Below, in pieces: positions 19,624 through 28,854 of a stretch of 64,000 nt of DNA (positions within the stretch are counted from its first letter, which is position 1; each line of letters starts with the position of its first letter). The stretch is taken from assembly GCF_001922345.1 (NCBI RefSeq), contig NZ_CP018811.1, positions 1,488,001 through 1,552,000 on the forward strand, given 5' to 3'. Below the pieces are notes generated by a model. That model was given only the letters and a program-made list of their open reading frames with translations. It was not told the DNA's origin and made no database searches. The stretch comes from Paraburkholderia sp. SOS3. Lineage in GTDB: Bacteria; Pseudomonadota; Gammaproteobacteria; Burkholderiales; Burkholderiaceae. The translations under genes were made by a program, and so were the position numbers.

Positions 19624-19652
19624 CTGGTGTTTCTCGTCTACACCTCTATAAT
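19624..19652 (+). promoter_or_regulatory. Possible promoter of the rfbBACD operon
   Basis: TATAAT at 19647-19652 with a weak CTGGTG -35 box at 19624-19629, spaced 17 bases. It lies 134 bases before the rfbB start, after the decayed rmd copy. No JUMPstart or ops element was found nearby. Confidence 0.35.
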
Positions 19653-19785
19653 GGCGGGCTACGTAGCATGCGGGTCCGCATGACTTCCGGTCACTGTTGC
19701 CGATGTCCATCCGGTGAGCATTAGTTGCCAGTTCACTGGCGGTGCGCCCGACCGCATGGCCAAGATAATCTCTAGAAGGAACTCC

Positions 19786-20847
19786 ATGATCCTGGTAACG
19801 GGCGGTGCCGGCTTCATCGGCGCCAATTTCGTGCTCGAGTGGTTGAGCGCCTCCGGGGAGCCAGTCCTGAATTTGGATAAGCTCACCTATGCGGGCAATT
19901 TGGGTACGTTGAAGTCGCAACGGGACAATTCTCGTCATGTCTTCGTGCGCGCGGACATTTGCGATCGCGACACGCTTGACAAGCTGTTCGCCGAACACAA
20001 GCCGCGTGCAGTAGTGCACCTCGCCGCCGAGAGCCACGTCGACCGTTCGATTCACGGGCCTGCCGACTTCGTGCAGACCAACGTGGTCGGCACCTTCACA
20101 TTGCTCGAAGCAGCGAGATCGTATTGGAACACGCTAAACGATGCTGACAAAGCGGCATTCCGCTTCCTGCACGTGTCCACCGACGAAGTCTTCGGCTCAC
20201 TGTCGGCAACCGATCCGCAATTCTCAGAAACGACGCCGTACGCGCCGAACAGCCCGTATTCGGCGACCAAGGCGGGCTCCGATCATCTCGTGCGTGCATA
20301 TCACCACACGTACGGCTTGCCCGTGTTGACGACCAATTGCTCGAATAACTACGGTCCTTACCAGTTCCCCGAAAAGCTGGTCCCTCTGATGATCGCCAAT
20401 GCGCTCGCGGGCAAGCCGCTGCCTGTCTACGGCGACGGCCAGAACGTGCGCGACTGGCTGTACGTCGGCGATCACTGCAGCGCGATCCGCGAAGTGCTCG
20501 CGCGCGGCGTGCCGGGCGAGACTTATAACGTCGGCGGCTGGAACGAGAAGAAGAACCTCGACGTCGTGCATACGCTGTGCGACCTGCTCGACCAGAAGCG
20601 TTCGAAGGCGCAGGGCTCGTACCGAGATCAGATCACCTATGTGAAGGACCGTCCGGGCCACGACCGCCGCTATGCGATCGACGCCCGCAAGCTCGAGCGC
20701 GAACTCGGCTGGAAGCCGGCCGAAACTTTCGAAACGGGTCTCGCGAAAACGGTCCAGTGGTATCTCAACAACCAGCAATGGGTCGACGAAGTCGCTTCGG
20801 GCGAGTACCGCAAGTGGGTCGAAACGAACTACGCGCAGCGCGCGTAA
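19786..20847 (+). CDS. rfbB: dTDP-glucose 4,6-dehydratase
   Basis: A 353-residue extended short-chain dehydrogenase, second step of dTDP-L-rhamnose synthesis (dTDP-glucose to 4-keto-6-deoxyglucose). The NAD loop is [10 protein letters not shown] at residues 6-15, the STDEVFG segment lies near 130, and the catalytic YSATKAGSD near 160. ATG 19786 is preceded by GAAGGA 5 bases upstream. It starts a tight rfbB-rfbA-rfbC-rfbD run. Its product can also feed the FdtA/QdtA-like branch at 31.5 kb. Confidence 0.97.
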   Translation: MILVTGGAGFIGANFVLEWLSASGEPVLNLDKLTYAGNLGTLKSQRDNSRHVFVRADICDRDTLDKLFAEHKPRAVVHLAAESHVDRSIHGPADFVQTNVVGTFTLLEAARSYWNTLNDADKAAFRFLHVSTDEVFGSLSATDPQFSETTPYAPNSPYSATKAGSDHLVRAYHHTYGLPVLTTNCSNNYGPYQFPEKLVPLMIANALAGKPLPVYGDGQNVRDWLYVGDHCSAIREVLARGVPGETYNVGGWNEKKNLDVVHTLCDLLDQKRSKAQGSYRDQITYVKDRPGHDRRYAIDARKLERELGWKPAETFETGLAKTVQWYLNNQQWVDEVASGEYRKWVETNYAQRA

Positions 20848-20857
20848 GGGCGAAACC

Positions 20858-21735
<878 letters not shown>

Positions 21736-21751
<16 letters not shown>

Positions 21752-22284
21752 CCGCGACGTCCCTGTCGGGCGTTAAGATCATCGAGCCGAAGGTTTTCGG
21801 CGATACGCGCGGTTTTTTCTTCGAAAGCTATAACGCGCGGGAGTTTGCAGAACACGTCGCGCCGGGCCTCGAATTTGTGCAGGATAACCACTCGCGCTCA
21901 ATGAAGGGCGTGCTGCGCGGGATGCATTATCAGATACGGCATCCTCAAGGAAAGCTGGTCCGCGTGGTGTCGGGCGAAGTCTATGATGTTGTGGTAGACC
22001 TTCGACGCGATTCGCCGACGTTCGGAAAGTGGGAAGGACTTCATCTGTCCGCTGACAACAAGCGCCAGCTGTGGGTGCCTCCCGGTTTCGCGCATGGTTT
22101 TTATGTGACGTCGGATAGCGCTGAATTCCTCTACAAGACAACCGACTATTGGTATCCCGAGCATGAGCGTTCCTTGTTGTGGAATGACAGCGACGTTGGC
22201 GTCGAGTGGCCGCTCGACGGCATACCGACGCTGGCCGATAAGGATGCCGCGGGAGGCTTGCTCAAAGAAATAGAGGTCTACTGA
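21736..22284 (+). CDS. rfbC: dTDP-4-dehydrorhamnose 3,5-epimerase
   Basis: A 182-residue RmlC-type cupin epimerase acting on dTDP-4-keto-6-deoxyglucose at C3 and C5. Visible features are the [11 protein letters not shown] and [18 protein letters not shown] segments, with the catalytic His in the latter, and [10 protein letters not shown] further on. The start lies inside the end of rfbA, so translation is probably coupled. Confidence 0.97.
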
Positions 22285-22389
22285 GAGGGGTGGTCTATTG
22301 CGGTTCCGTTGTGAGAGGGCGCCGTCGCAGTGTTTCGATGTCCATGATGCGTGTGCGCTCGGTTGGTACGGATTCTTATCTACTTCTCT

Positions 22390-23289
22390 ATGTCGGCTCT
22401 TCCTGAACGAAACATTTTGATCACGGGCGCATCTGGCCAGGTCGGCTTCGAGTTGGTGCGGTCCCTGCAAGGGCTGGGTCGTATTGTTGCCCCGGATCGC
22501 CAGGCATTGGATCTGGGCGACTTCGACCAGATTCGTGAGGTCGTACGGGATGTCCGGCCCGCGCTGATCATCAACCCCGGTGCTTACACCGCGGTGGATC
22601 AGGCCGAAGCCGAGCCCGAAGTGGCGATGCGCGTGAACGGTGTTGGGCCCGGCGTATTGGCAGAAGTGGCGAAGGAAGTGGGCGCCGTACTGTTTCACTA
22701 TTCAACGGACTACGTGTTCGACGGTACGAAAGCGGATGCATATCTTGAGGGCGACGTCACTGGTCCCCTAAACGTCTATGGTGCGAGCAAACTGGCTGGT
22801 GAGCTGGCCGTGGAACAGGCGGGATGCCCTTGGCTCGTGTTCCGCACGAGCTGGGTGTACGGCGCACGGGGGCGCAATTTTCTTCGCACGATGCTGCGGC
22901 TTGGCGAAGAGCGGCCGGAGTTGAGGGTCGTGGCGGATCAGATTGGGGCTCCGACCTGGTCGCGTACCATCGCGTCGATAAGCGCTCAGATCGCGGCACT
23001 CGGTCTGCTGACGCATCGCGGTGATACTGCGTGGTGGGCCGAGCAATCGGGTCTATACAACCTCACGGCTTCCGGCTCGACGTCGTGGGCGGGATTCGCA
23101 GAGGCAATCTTCCAGCTTGCTCAGCCGGCGGCGCGAACGCGTGTGAGTCCGATTACCTCGGAAGAATATCCGACACCTGCGCGGCGCCCCAAAAATTCAC
23201 GCCTCTCCAGTTCGAAGCTGGTATCCAGGTTCGGTATTTTCCCTCCCGATTGGCACGACGCTCTGGCGCTGTGTATCCGTTCTTTGTAA
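22390..23289 (+). CDS. rfbD: dTDP-4-dehydrorhamnose reductase
   Basis: A 299-residue RmlD, the NAD(P)H-dependent last step to dTDP-L-rhamnose. The cofactor loop GASGQVGFEL is near residue 11, STDYVFDG near 105, and YGASKLAGE near 131 holds the catalytic Tyr and Lys. The ATG at 22390 is used; the frame is open from 22351 without family similarity. It lies 105 bases after rfbC and closes the rhamnose operon. Confidence 0.96.
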   Translation: MSALPERNILITGASGQVGFELVRSLQGLGRIVAPDRQALDLGDFDQIREVVRDVRPALIINPGAYTAVDQAEAEPEVAMRVNGVGPGVLAEVAKEVGAVLFHYSTDYVFDGTKADAYLEGDVTGPLNVYGASKLAGELAVEQAGCPWLVFRTSWVYGARGRNFLRTMLRLGEERPELRVVADQIGAPTWSRTIASISAQIAALGLLTHRGDTAWWAEQSGLYNLTASGSTSWAGFAEAIFQLAQPAARTRVSPITSEEYPTPARRPKNSRLSSSKLVSRFGIFPPDWHDALALCIRSL

Positions 23290-23607
23290 TTTCTAAACTC
23301 GGACCCGATATTGGGGACTTGCCGTTTAGGTCTTTCCTGCTTGTCCTGGAAGAGTTCAAATGGGCAGCGACGACCCTTATGCAGAGAGGTGGCCGTTGTG
23401 AACGCATGTCGCTGCAATCACCGTCCTGATCGCGGATCTGACCGACATTTTCGTGGACGGTTTCGGTTTTCACGAAGTTCAGGTAGTCTTGACGCTATCC
23501 TCAAGCATTCGCCGCATGATTTTGTGTGGCGCATCTTATTTTGAGCTTGTTCATAGGCAATCGACGGCGATGCTCCGATTGCGAACAACCCGAGAGGTGC
23601 TGTAGCA
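23290..23607. other. Intergenic border between rfb genes and the GT61 island
   Basis: About 318 bases without a supported gene, of lower GC than the rfb genes. It marks the switch from the rhamnose operon to the AT-richer cargo island. I saw no insertion-sequence end or repeat here. Confidence 0.4.
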
Positions 23608-25392
23608 ATGATTCGACTTACGGCTATTCGAATTCGTTTATTGCGGGTGTTGGCCATTTTGCCGATCGTCGATAAGGATTACTACCTGGCGAGGTATCCT
23701 GACGTCGCGGAGGGGCGAGCCGATGCCGCCGCGCATTTCTTCACATATGGCCTATGGGAAGGCCGTACGCCGAATCGGTTTATTGAAGAACTGCCGGATC
23801 GGACCAGATATCTTTTATGTTGGCTGCTTAAGTCGTCACGACTCGTTGACGGCGACTTCTATTTGAATCAAAACCGGGACGTCGCGCAATCCGGACTCGA
23901 TCCCATCGATCATTATATCAGGTACGGTTTTCGAGAAAGACGCCTGCCAAATCGCCAACTAGAACGTTGTGCGAAGCGTCTGAATTCGATGCGAGCTGTT
24001 TTGCGACGCGGTTTTCTGTGCCAGTTGGACCGCCGCGTTCTTTTGCGCCAGTTGGACCGTCGCGTTCTATTCGAGCTCGCCAAAGGCGAACGCTACCCAA
24101 CACCTCGGCTATACATAGCTATCCGACGCCTGCGCCGAATGGCTCAAATTGAGGGAGCACGGGTCTTTCTTCAGTGCTTACCTATAGCGGATCTGAGCGC
24201 AAGGCGGTACGACTGGGTTGCAACGCGCCATATCGAGGGCAAAACGAAATTTTCGTTTACGACGTCCGAAATTATTGGCGACGACGAGCCACGCTCGGTA
24301 CGAATCATTGAACTGCCAGAGAAATGGATTGCCGCCGTCGACGATGCCGATGTGATCGGCGCCTTTCAGGTGGTAGCAAATGGCCATTTTGTGCACTACG
24401 AACCCGCCGCTCATCCGGCGAACGATTTTGTAGCGGGGAGCTGGCCCTATGTTACAGGCGTTGGCGGTACAAACAAGGTGGTGGTCTGGTACGAATATCA
24501 GAATGAGCAGCAGATCGAACAGGGGATTCTGATCAGCGGACGCTGCAGCCCGAATTACTTTCATTGGCTGATTGAATATCTGGCACGTATCTACATCGTC
24601 GATATGGTCGAGGCGTTGCAAAATATACCGCTGATAATCGATGGTGGGATGTACGATCAGGAAATCGAGTCGATAAAAGCAGTTTGTCCCGACTGGCCTA
24701 TCCATTTCGTCTCGCGGGGCACCCTTCTGCGAGTTCGCAAGCTATATATTCCATCAATACCGACGTATCTCCCCGATACGCTAGATGTGCCATCTTGGCA
24801 GGCGAGCGTACTTTGCCACAAGGCACTGGCATTCGTGCGAAACGCCATATTCTGCCATTACGCAATCGATCAGGCTGCTATTCTGCCGACCAGAAAGATT
24901 TTTCTCGCACGACGCGGGGCGCGTAATCTGGATAATACCGAACAAATCGAACGGCGTTTGGCGTCGATCGGATTCGAAATTGTCGACACCGCTGAATTAT
25001 CGTTCGAGCAGCAAGTGCGGTTGTTTGCAAGCGCGGCAATCATCGTCGGTCCAGTGGGGGCCGCGTTCGCGAACCTGATTTTCTGTAATCCTGCATGTAA
25101 AGTCCTAGGGCTGACATCGCCATACGTCAAGAGATTCACACTTCAATCCCAGCTCGCGGCTTTTGCTGAGTGCGAATATAAGATTTTGCCGGGAACACAT
25201 CCTGACTACGTTCATGGCGCGGAGCAGGGAATCAAGGACGTTGATTTGATGCATGTCAGCTTCAATCTCGACCCGGAACTTCTTCTGAGTTCGATAGAAC
25301 CCTGGCTTAATGCCTTATCAACTTCTGATACATGCTTATCGAGTGCGGTGAATAAACCAATTGCAGCTTTCCCTCTTCGTGATCAATTCTGA
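23608..25392 (+). CDS. GT61 family glycosyltransferase with N-terminal repeats
   Basis: A 594-residue protein. Residues about 21-57 and 80-116 are two copies of a repeat of the form D-x-x-YYLxRYPDVA...HFFxYGxxEGRxPN. A linker contains an in-frame 27-base duplication (QLDRRVL twice). From about residue 300 it matches the DUF563/GT61 fold: GRCSPNYFHWLIEYL near 311, RKIFLARRGARN near 429 and VGPVGAAFANLIF near 481. GT61 enzymes move pentoses or GlcNAc onto glycans. It is a paralog of the reverse-strand gene at 28855-30540. No membrane segment is visible. Sugar specificity is unknown. Confidence 0.8.
   Translation: MIRLTAIRIRLLRVLAILPIVDKDYYLARYPDVAEGRADAAAHFFTYGLWEGRTPNRFIEELPDRTRYLLCWLLKSSRLVDGDFYLNQNRDVAQSGLDPIDHYIRYGFRERRLPNRQLERCAKRLNSMRAVLRRGFLCQLDRRVLLRQLDRRVLFELAKGERYPTPRLYIAIRRLRRMAQIEGARVFLQCLPIADLSARRYDWVATRHIEGKTKFSFTTSEIIGDDEPRSVRIIELPEKWIAAVDDADVIGAFQVVANGHFVHYEPAAHPANDFVAGSWPYVTGVGGTNKVVVWYEYQNEQQIEQGILISGRCSPNYFHWLIEYLARIYIVDMVEALQNIPLIIDGGMYDQEIESIKAVCPDWPIHFVSRGTLLRVRKLYIPSIPTYLPDTLDVPSWQASVLCHKALAFVRNAIFCHYAIDQAAILPTRKIFLARRGARNLDNTEQIERRLASIGFEIVDTAELSFEQQVRLFASAAIIVGPVGAAFANLIFCNPACKVLGLTSPYVKRFTLQSQLAAFAECEYKILPGTHPDYVHGAEQGIKDVDLMHVSFNLDPELLLSSIEPWLNALSTSDTCLSSAVNKPIAAFPLRDQF
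24021..24074 (+). repeat. In-frame 27 bp duplication in the GT61 gene
   Basis: Two adjacent 27-base copies starting ccagttggaccg at 24021 and 24048, with few differences, add nine residues in frame to the linker between the N-terminal repeats and the catalytic region. The paralog at 28855-30540 has no equivalent. Confidence 0.85.
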
Positions 25393-25499
25393 GTGAGTCC
25401 GGATGCGACTCTCTCCGTGATTCAAGTAGATCGGTCGCTGATTCTGAACTGATCGCGTTTGTCTGATGTGATGGTCGATTTTTTAGATTGGGAGGGTAA

Positions 25500-26837
25500 A
25501 TGGAAGGAAGTACGGACCTGGACGAGCAGCATTCCACTAGGCTGGAAGAGTTTTATTCCTCGAAGAGCGACGGTGTTTTTTACCTGTCGCATGCATCCAT
25601 TTTAGTCCGTTTGAATCAGAGGACATTCCTGTTTGATCCAGTTCTCGCGAAGCCGCCTCATCTCGGGTCCTGGCTCTTCTACCCCGAAATGCAGATGGAC
25701 AAAAGACTGCTGGAAGTCGACGCCGTCTTTGTTTCGCATCAGCACCAGGATCACTACGATGTCGATTTTCTGCGAATGTTGCCGCCGCACACGCCAGTGT
25801 ATATCGTATCGGGACGCCCGCAATTCGCCGAAATGCTCGGAAAGGAAAGAATCGCCTATACCGAGCTGGTCGCGGATCGTGTTACCGAATTGTTTGACGG
25901 TGTAAGTTGTTTGGGTATCAACCACGAGTATAATGGAATCGATGCCGCAATTGCGATTTCGAACGGGAAGTTCACCGTGTATCACGGCAACGATTGTTTC
26001 GTTTCCAATGAAAAGCTGGAGATTATAAAGCGCATATATCCAAAAATAGATGTTGCCTGTATTCCGTTCGCTTACGTTCATTGGTATCCGTTCCTTCTGG
26101 ATGGTGTCGACGAGGCTTGGAAGAAAAAGGAGACGGACAGGTTGGTGTGCGAATATCTCGAGTATGGGTTGCGGCAGATCGAATTTCTTCGACCTGAAGT
26201 TGCAATTCCATTTGGCGCAAACATGTTTTATGCCGATGATGTCGATTCGGAACACAATAAAGCGGTGATGTCGCCATTTGATTTCAAAGAATACGCTGAA
26301 AAGAAAGATTTTGCATTCAAGGACAATATCCTTCCACTGTTTTCCGGGGACACTGTGCTTTTCGAGGAAGCGGGAGAGCGTCGCCGTCTTGACGTCCATT
26401 GGAACCGCATGACGCGTGACGACTTGATGCGCGGGTTTGATGCCTATCTGAGCCGCGTGAGAGTAGAAGGTACGGGATTCGACGCGCAAGCGTTTGAGGC
26501 GTTGACCTACGACCAAATCAAAGACATCGGGTTTATTGCCGACAGACTGAAGGATACCGGCGATCGAATGGGCCATAAAATCTACATATCCAATTCCGAT
26601 AATCCAGCGTGGGGCGTAGTCGAAGTCGATATTTCATCGCATGCCGTCGAAAGAAAGTCTGAAATCGATGAAACACTTCCTTATCACCATTTCAAATTGA
26701 CAGATCTGGCATACAAGGCTTATTTTAGCCAGCAATATACGTTTAACGAGATCGTTGCAAGTAGTCGATTCAAGCTGAGTCGCAAACCGAATGAGTATCA
26801 TCTTGAGGTTCTTCGTATTGTAAATAATGTCTTATAA
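25500..26837 (+). CDS. Metallo-beta-lactamase-fold hydrolase
   Basis: A 445-residue protein. The N-terminal half is a metallo-beta-lactamase fold with the dinuclear metal motif H80-x-H82-x-D84-H85 (SHQHQDHYD), a further His142 (INHEYNG) and Asp165 (YHGNDC). The UlaG-like and CMP-sialate-hydroxylase-like branches of the superfamily have similar architecture; no Rieske domain is present. Residues 270-445 form an extra domain I do not recognise. GGAGGG lies just before the start. It sits between a GT61 gene and a methyltransferase on the same strand, so it may act on a glycan precursor. The substrate is unknown. Confidence 0.75.
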   Translation: MEGSTDLDEQHSTRLEEFYSSKSDGVFYLSHASILVRLNQRTFLFDPVLAKPPHLGSWLFYPEMQMDKRLLEVDAVFVSHQHQDHYDVDFLRMLPPHTPVYIVSGRPQFAEMLGKERIAYTELVADRVTELFDGVSCLGINHEYNGIDAAIAISNGKFTVYHGNDCFVSNEKLEIIKRIYPKIDVACIPFAYVHWYPFLLDGVDEAWKKKETDRLVCEYLEYGLRQIEFLRPEVAIPFGANMFYADDVDSEHNKAVMSPFDFKEYAEKKDFAFKDNILPLFSGDTVLFEEAGERRRLDVHWNRMTRDDLMRGFDAYLSRVRVEGTGFDAQAFEALTYDQIKDIGFIADRLKDTGDRMGHKIYISNSDNPAWGVVEVDISSHAVERKSEIDETLPYHHFKLTDLAYKAYFSQQYTFNEIVASSRFKLSRKPNEYHLEVLRIVNNVL

Positions 26838-26866
26838 CCTTGATTTCGAAAATTTCACGGTGTGCG

Positions 26867-27574
26867 ATGATGAATGAAATCGATCGATTGGAACAGATTT
26901 CAGAGGATTTTGGTTACTCGGCAGGCGTCATGGCGGCGTCGATAGAATACTGCTATGCAGTATTCTCACGTCACCTTAATGGGCGGAATATTCTCGAGCT
27001 CGGGCCCGCCGAGGGCCTGATGACCGAGCTTCTCCTGAGGAAAGGAATCCCTTTGACGGTAGTCGAAGGCTCGCACAAATTCTGTGAGAGCATATCGAGC
27101 CGTTTTCCACAGGTGAATGTCGTCCATTCGTTATTCGAGGAATACCGACCTGCTGAGAAGTACGACAACATCATATTGGGACACGTTCTGGAGCATGTAG
27201 TTGATCCAGTTGCGCTCTTGGTCCGAGTGAAGGCGTGGTTGAAGGAGGGCGGTAAGGTGTTCGCCGCCGTTCCGAACGCACAGTCGATACATCGGCAAGC
27301 AGCCGTCATCATGGGGCTTCTGGCGTGCGAAGACGAACTCAATGAGTCCGATCTCCACCACGGTCATCGGCGCGTTTTCGGCTTGGACGCGTTCCGCGAG
27401 TGTTTCGTCGGCGCCGGGTTGACGATCGATGTGTCGGGCGGATATTGGCTCAAGCCGTTATCGAATGGACAAATCGAAGGGCACTGGACTCCTTCGATGA
27501 TTGCCGCTTTTATGGAGTTAGGTGAGCGATATCCAGAGATTGCAGGCGAGATCTATGTAATCGCCTCGGATTGA
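26867..27574 (+). CDS. Class I SAM-dependent methyltransferase
   Basis: A 235-residue methyltransferase. The SAM loop is ILELGPAEGLMTELLL near residue 43, the motif II acidic residue follows at VVEGS, and GHVLEHVVDP near 107 is the typical post-II region. ATG 26867 or the next ATG at 26870 could be the start. It begins 29 bases after the metallo-beta-lactamase gene, so the two are probably one operon. Methylation of a sugar in the polysaccharide is likely by context, but the acceptor cannot be read. Confidence 0.8.
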   Translation: MMNEIDRLEQISEDFGYSAGVMAASIEYCYAVFSRHLNGRNILELGPAEGLMTELLLRKGIPLTVVEGSHKFCESISSRFPQVNVVHSLFEEYRPAEKYDNIILGHVLEHVVDPVALLVRVKAWLKEGGKVFAAVPNAQSIHRQAAVIMGLLACEDELNESDLHHGHRRVFGLDAFRECFVGAGLTIDVSGGYWLKPLSNGQIEGHWTPSMIAAFMELGERYPEIAGEIYVIASD

Positions 27575-27610
27575 CGAAGCGCCTGAACGCTTAGTGCTTG
27601 TATCGATGGA

Positions 27611-27635
27611 CGACGCGCCCATGCAGGGCGCGTCG
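27611..27635. terminator. Hairpin between convergent genes
   Basis: A perfect 10-base stem (CGACGCGCCC / GGGCGCGTCG) with a 5-base ATGCA loop, located between the methyltransferase stop and the sulfotransferase stop on the other strand. It has no U-tract, so it may help end transcription from both sides without being a classic terminator. Confidence 0.5.
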
Positions 27636-27662
27636 ACGCAGGACGCTTGCAACGATCAGCGT

Positions 27663-28442
27663 TTACCACCAGCCGTACGTCGCGTTATATCCGGCGAACG
27701 CATTTTCGATTGTCGAGATTTCTTCCTGACTCAATGCGGGCATTGTTTTGGTCAGCGATTTTTTAGGTTTGCCGTAGTTATCTGAAAACGTGGCATCGCT
27801 CTTGTCGATTTCGAAAAGCATCTTTCCAAAACCAGACCGTCCGACGCGATACCCTAGAAAACTTTCCAACGCGCGAAACTCGTCTTCGTTACCATTTGAG
27901 ATTTTTTCAAAGCTCAAAAAGTGGATGTGGTTCGCTTTCGCAAGGTCCGATATGGATGCGCGATAGTAGTAGTTGAAGACCAGCCCGATTAGGCTTTCGA
28001 AATCCATTGTCACGCCTTTTTTCTCGGATACACGTGCGAAGGAGGCGACAACATCGCGGGGATCGCGAATTACACAAACCAGTTTGAATTTATCGAAAAA
28101 CGCCGGCAGGCAATCGATATAAAGCGTCAGTTCGGGGTCTTTCAGAATTAATTCCTGTGCATTTACACCCGGGAAATGGCTGAGGGCGATGTCAATCATC
28201 CCGCGGATCGCGGGATTGAATGCGGAAGCTAACTCTGTGTTGGACTTTGCGAACGCGTCAAAACGGGGTTTATCAGAATAATTAATAATATCGTGATATT
28301 GTCGGATGAGTTGCGTGATAAACGTGCATTCTGGAAGCATGGGGAAAGCCCTCGGACCCTCCGATAGCAAGCTGCCTACTAGAGTAGTGCCGCTTCGGGG
28401 TGCTCCCACACAAAAGGTAATACTGTACGAGGAAGGGGTCAT
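27663..28442 (-). CDS. Sulfotransferase
   Basis: A 259-residue PAPS-dependent sulfotransferase. The 5'-phosphosulfate loop GAPRSGTTLVGSLL (about residues 13-26) and the 3'-phosphate motif VIRDPRDVVASF (about 124-135) are both present, so it should be active. The likely acceptor is a sugar hydroxyl of the surface glycan or a related carbohydrate, judged from its place among glycosyltransferases. It runs opposite to the island's left half and shares the strand with the second GT61 gene, 412 bases upstream. Confidence 0.82.
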   Translation of the reverse strand: MTPSSYSITFCVGAPRSGTTLVGSLLSEGPRAFPMLPECTFITQLIRQYHDIINYSDKPRFDAFAKSNTELASAFNPAIRGMIDIALSHFPGVNAQELILKDPELTLYIDCLPAFFDKFKLVCVIRDPRDVVASFARVSEKKGVTMDFESLIGLVFNYYYRASISDLAKANHIHFLSFEKISNGNEDEFRALESFLGYRVGRSGFGKMLFEIDKSDATFSDNYGKPKKSLTKTMPALSQEEISTIENAFAGYNATYGWW

Positions 28443-28854
28443 AACTTTTAGCGTTCATCTGGTTGATAGAGAGGCGGATATCATGGATCGCTCGGAAAAG
28501 ACAGAGATCCTTTCGTTTGAATGTGAATCGCGTCGTTATTTTTCCGCAAAACACAATAGATCGATCTTTAAATTAGGATCGTTTTACCACGTTATGTGTT
28601 GGGATGACGCCTTGTCCTCAACACCGTAAGGCCGCGCGACATAAGTTGAAAACGAATCTTTGCCATTGTGAGGAAAATTTGATGTAACTCATTGTTTTGA
28701 CGATGATGTTCCGCGGATGCGATGGTCCCGTATGAGGCCTTTTCAAGATCGACGGTAACACGGCGGAAAAAGATTCGCGCATGACGCGATCTTTCCGCGA
28801 GCCGATCCTGGGCATTCGGAGCAGCGTTGGAGACTCAGGATGAGCGCGATGGTC
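28443..28854. other. Intergenic stretch with an imperfect hairpin
   Basis: About 412 bases between two minus-strand genes. An imperfect inverted repeat at 28763-28798 (GCGGAAA..GAT.CGCG with CGCGATCTTTCCGC) lies 57 bases beyond the GT61 stop and could be its terminator. No gene is supported; a frame from 28306 is antisense to the sulfotransferase start. Confidence 0.4.

Noticed and set aside
18727..19785. JUMPstart/ops element or tRNA at the left border of the polysaccharide locus
   Set aside because: No GGCGGTAG-type ops core and no cloverleaf could be found; only TATAAT boxes are visible.
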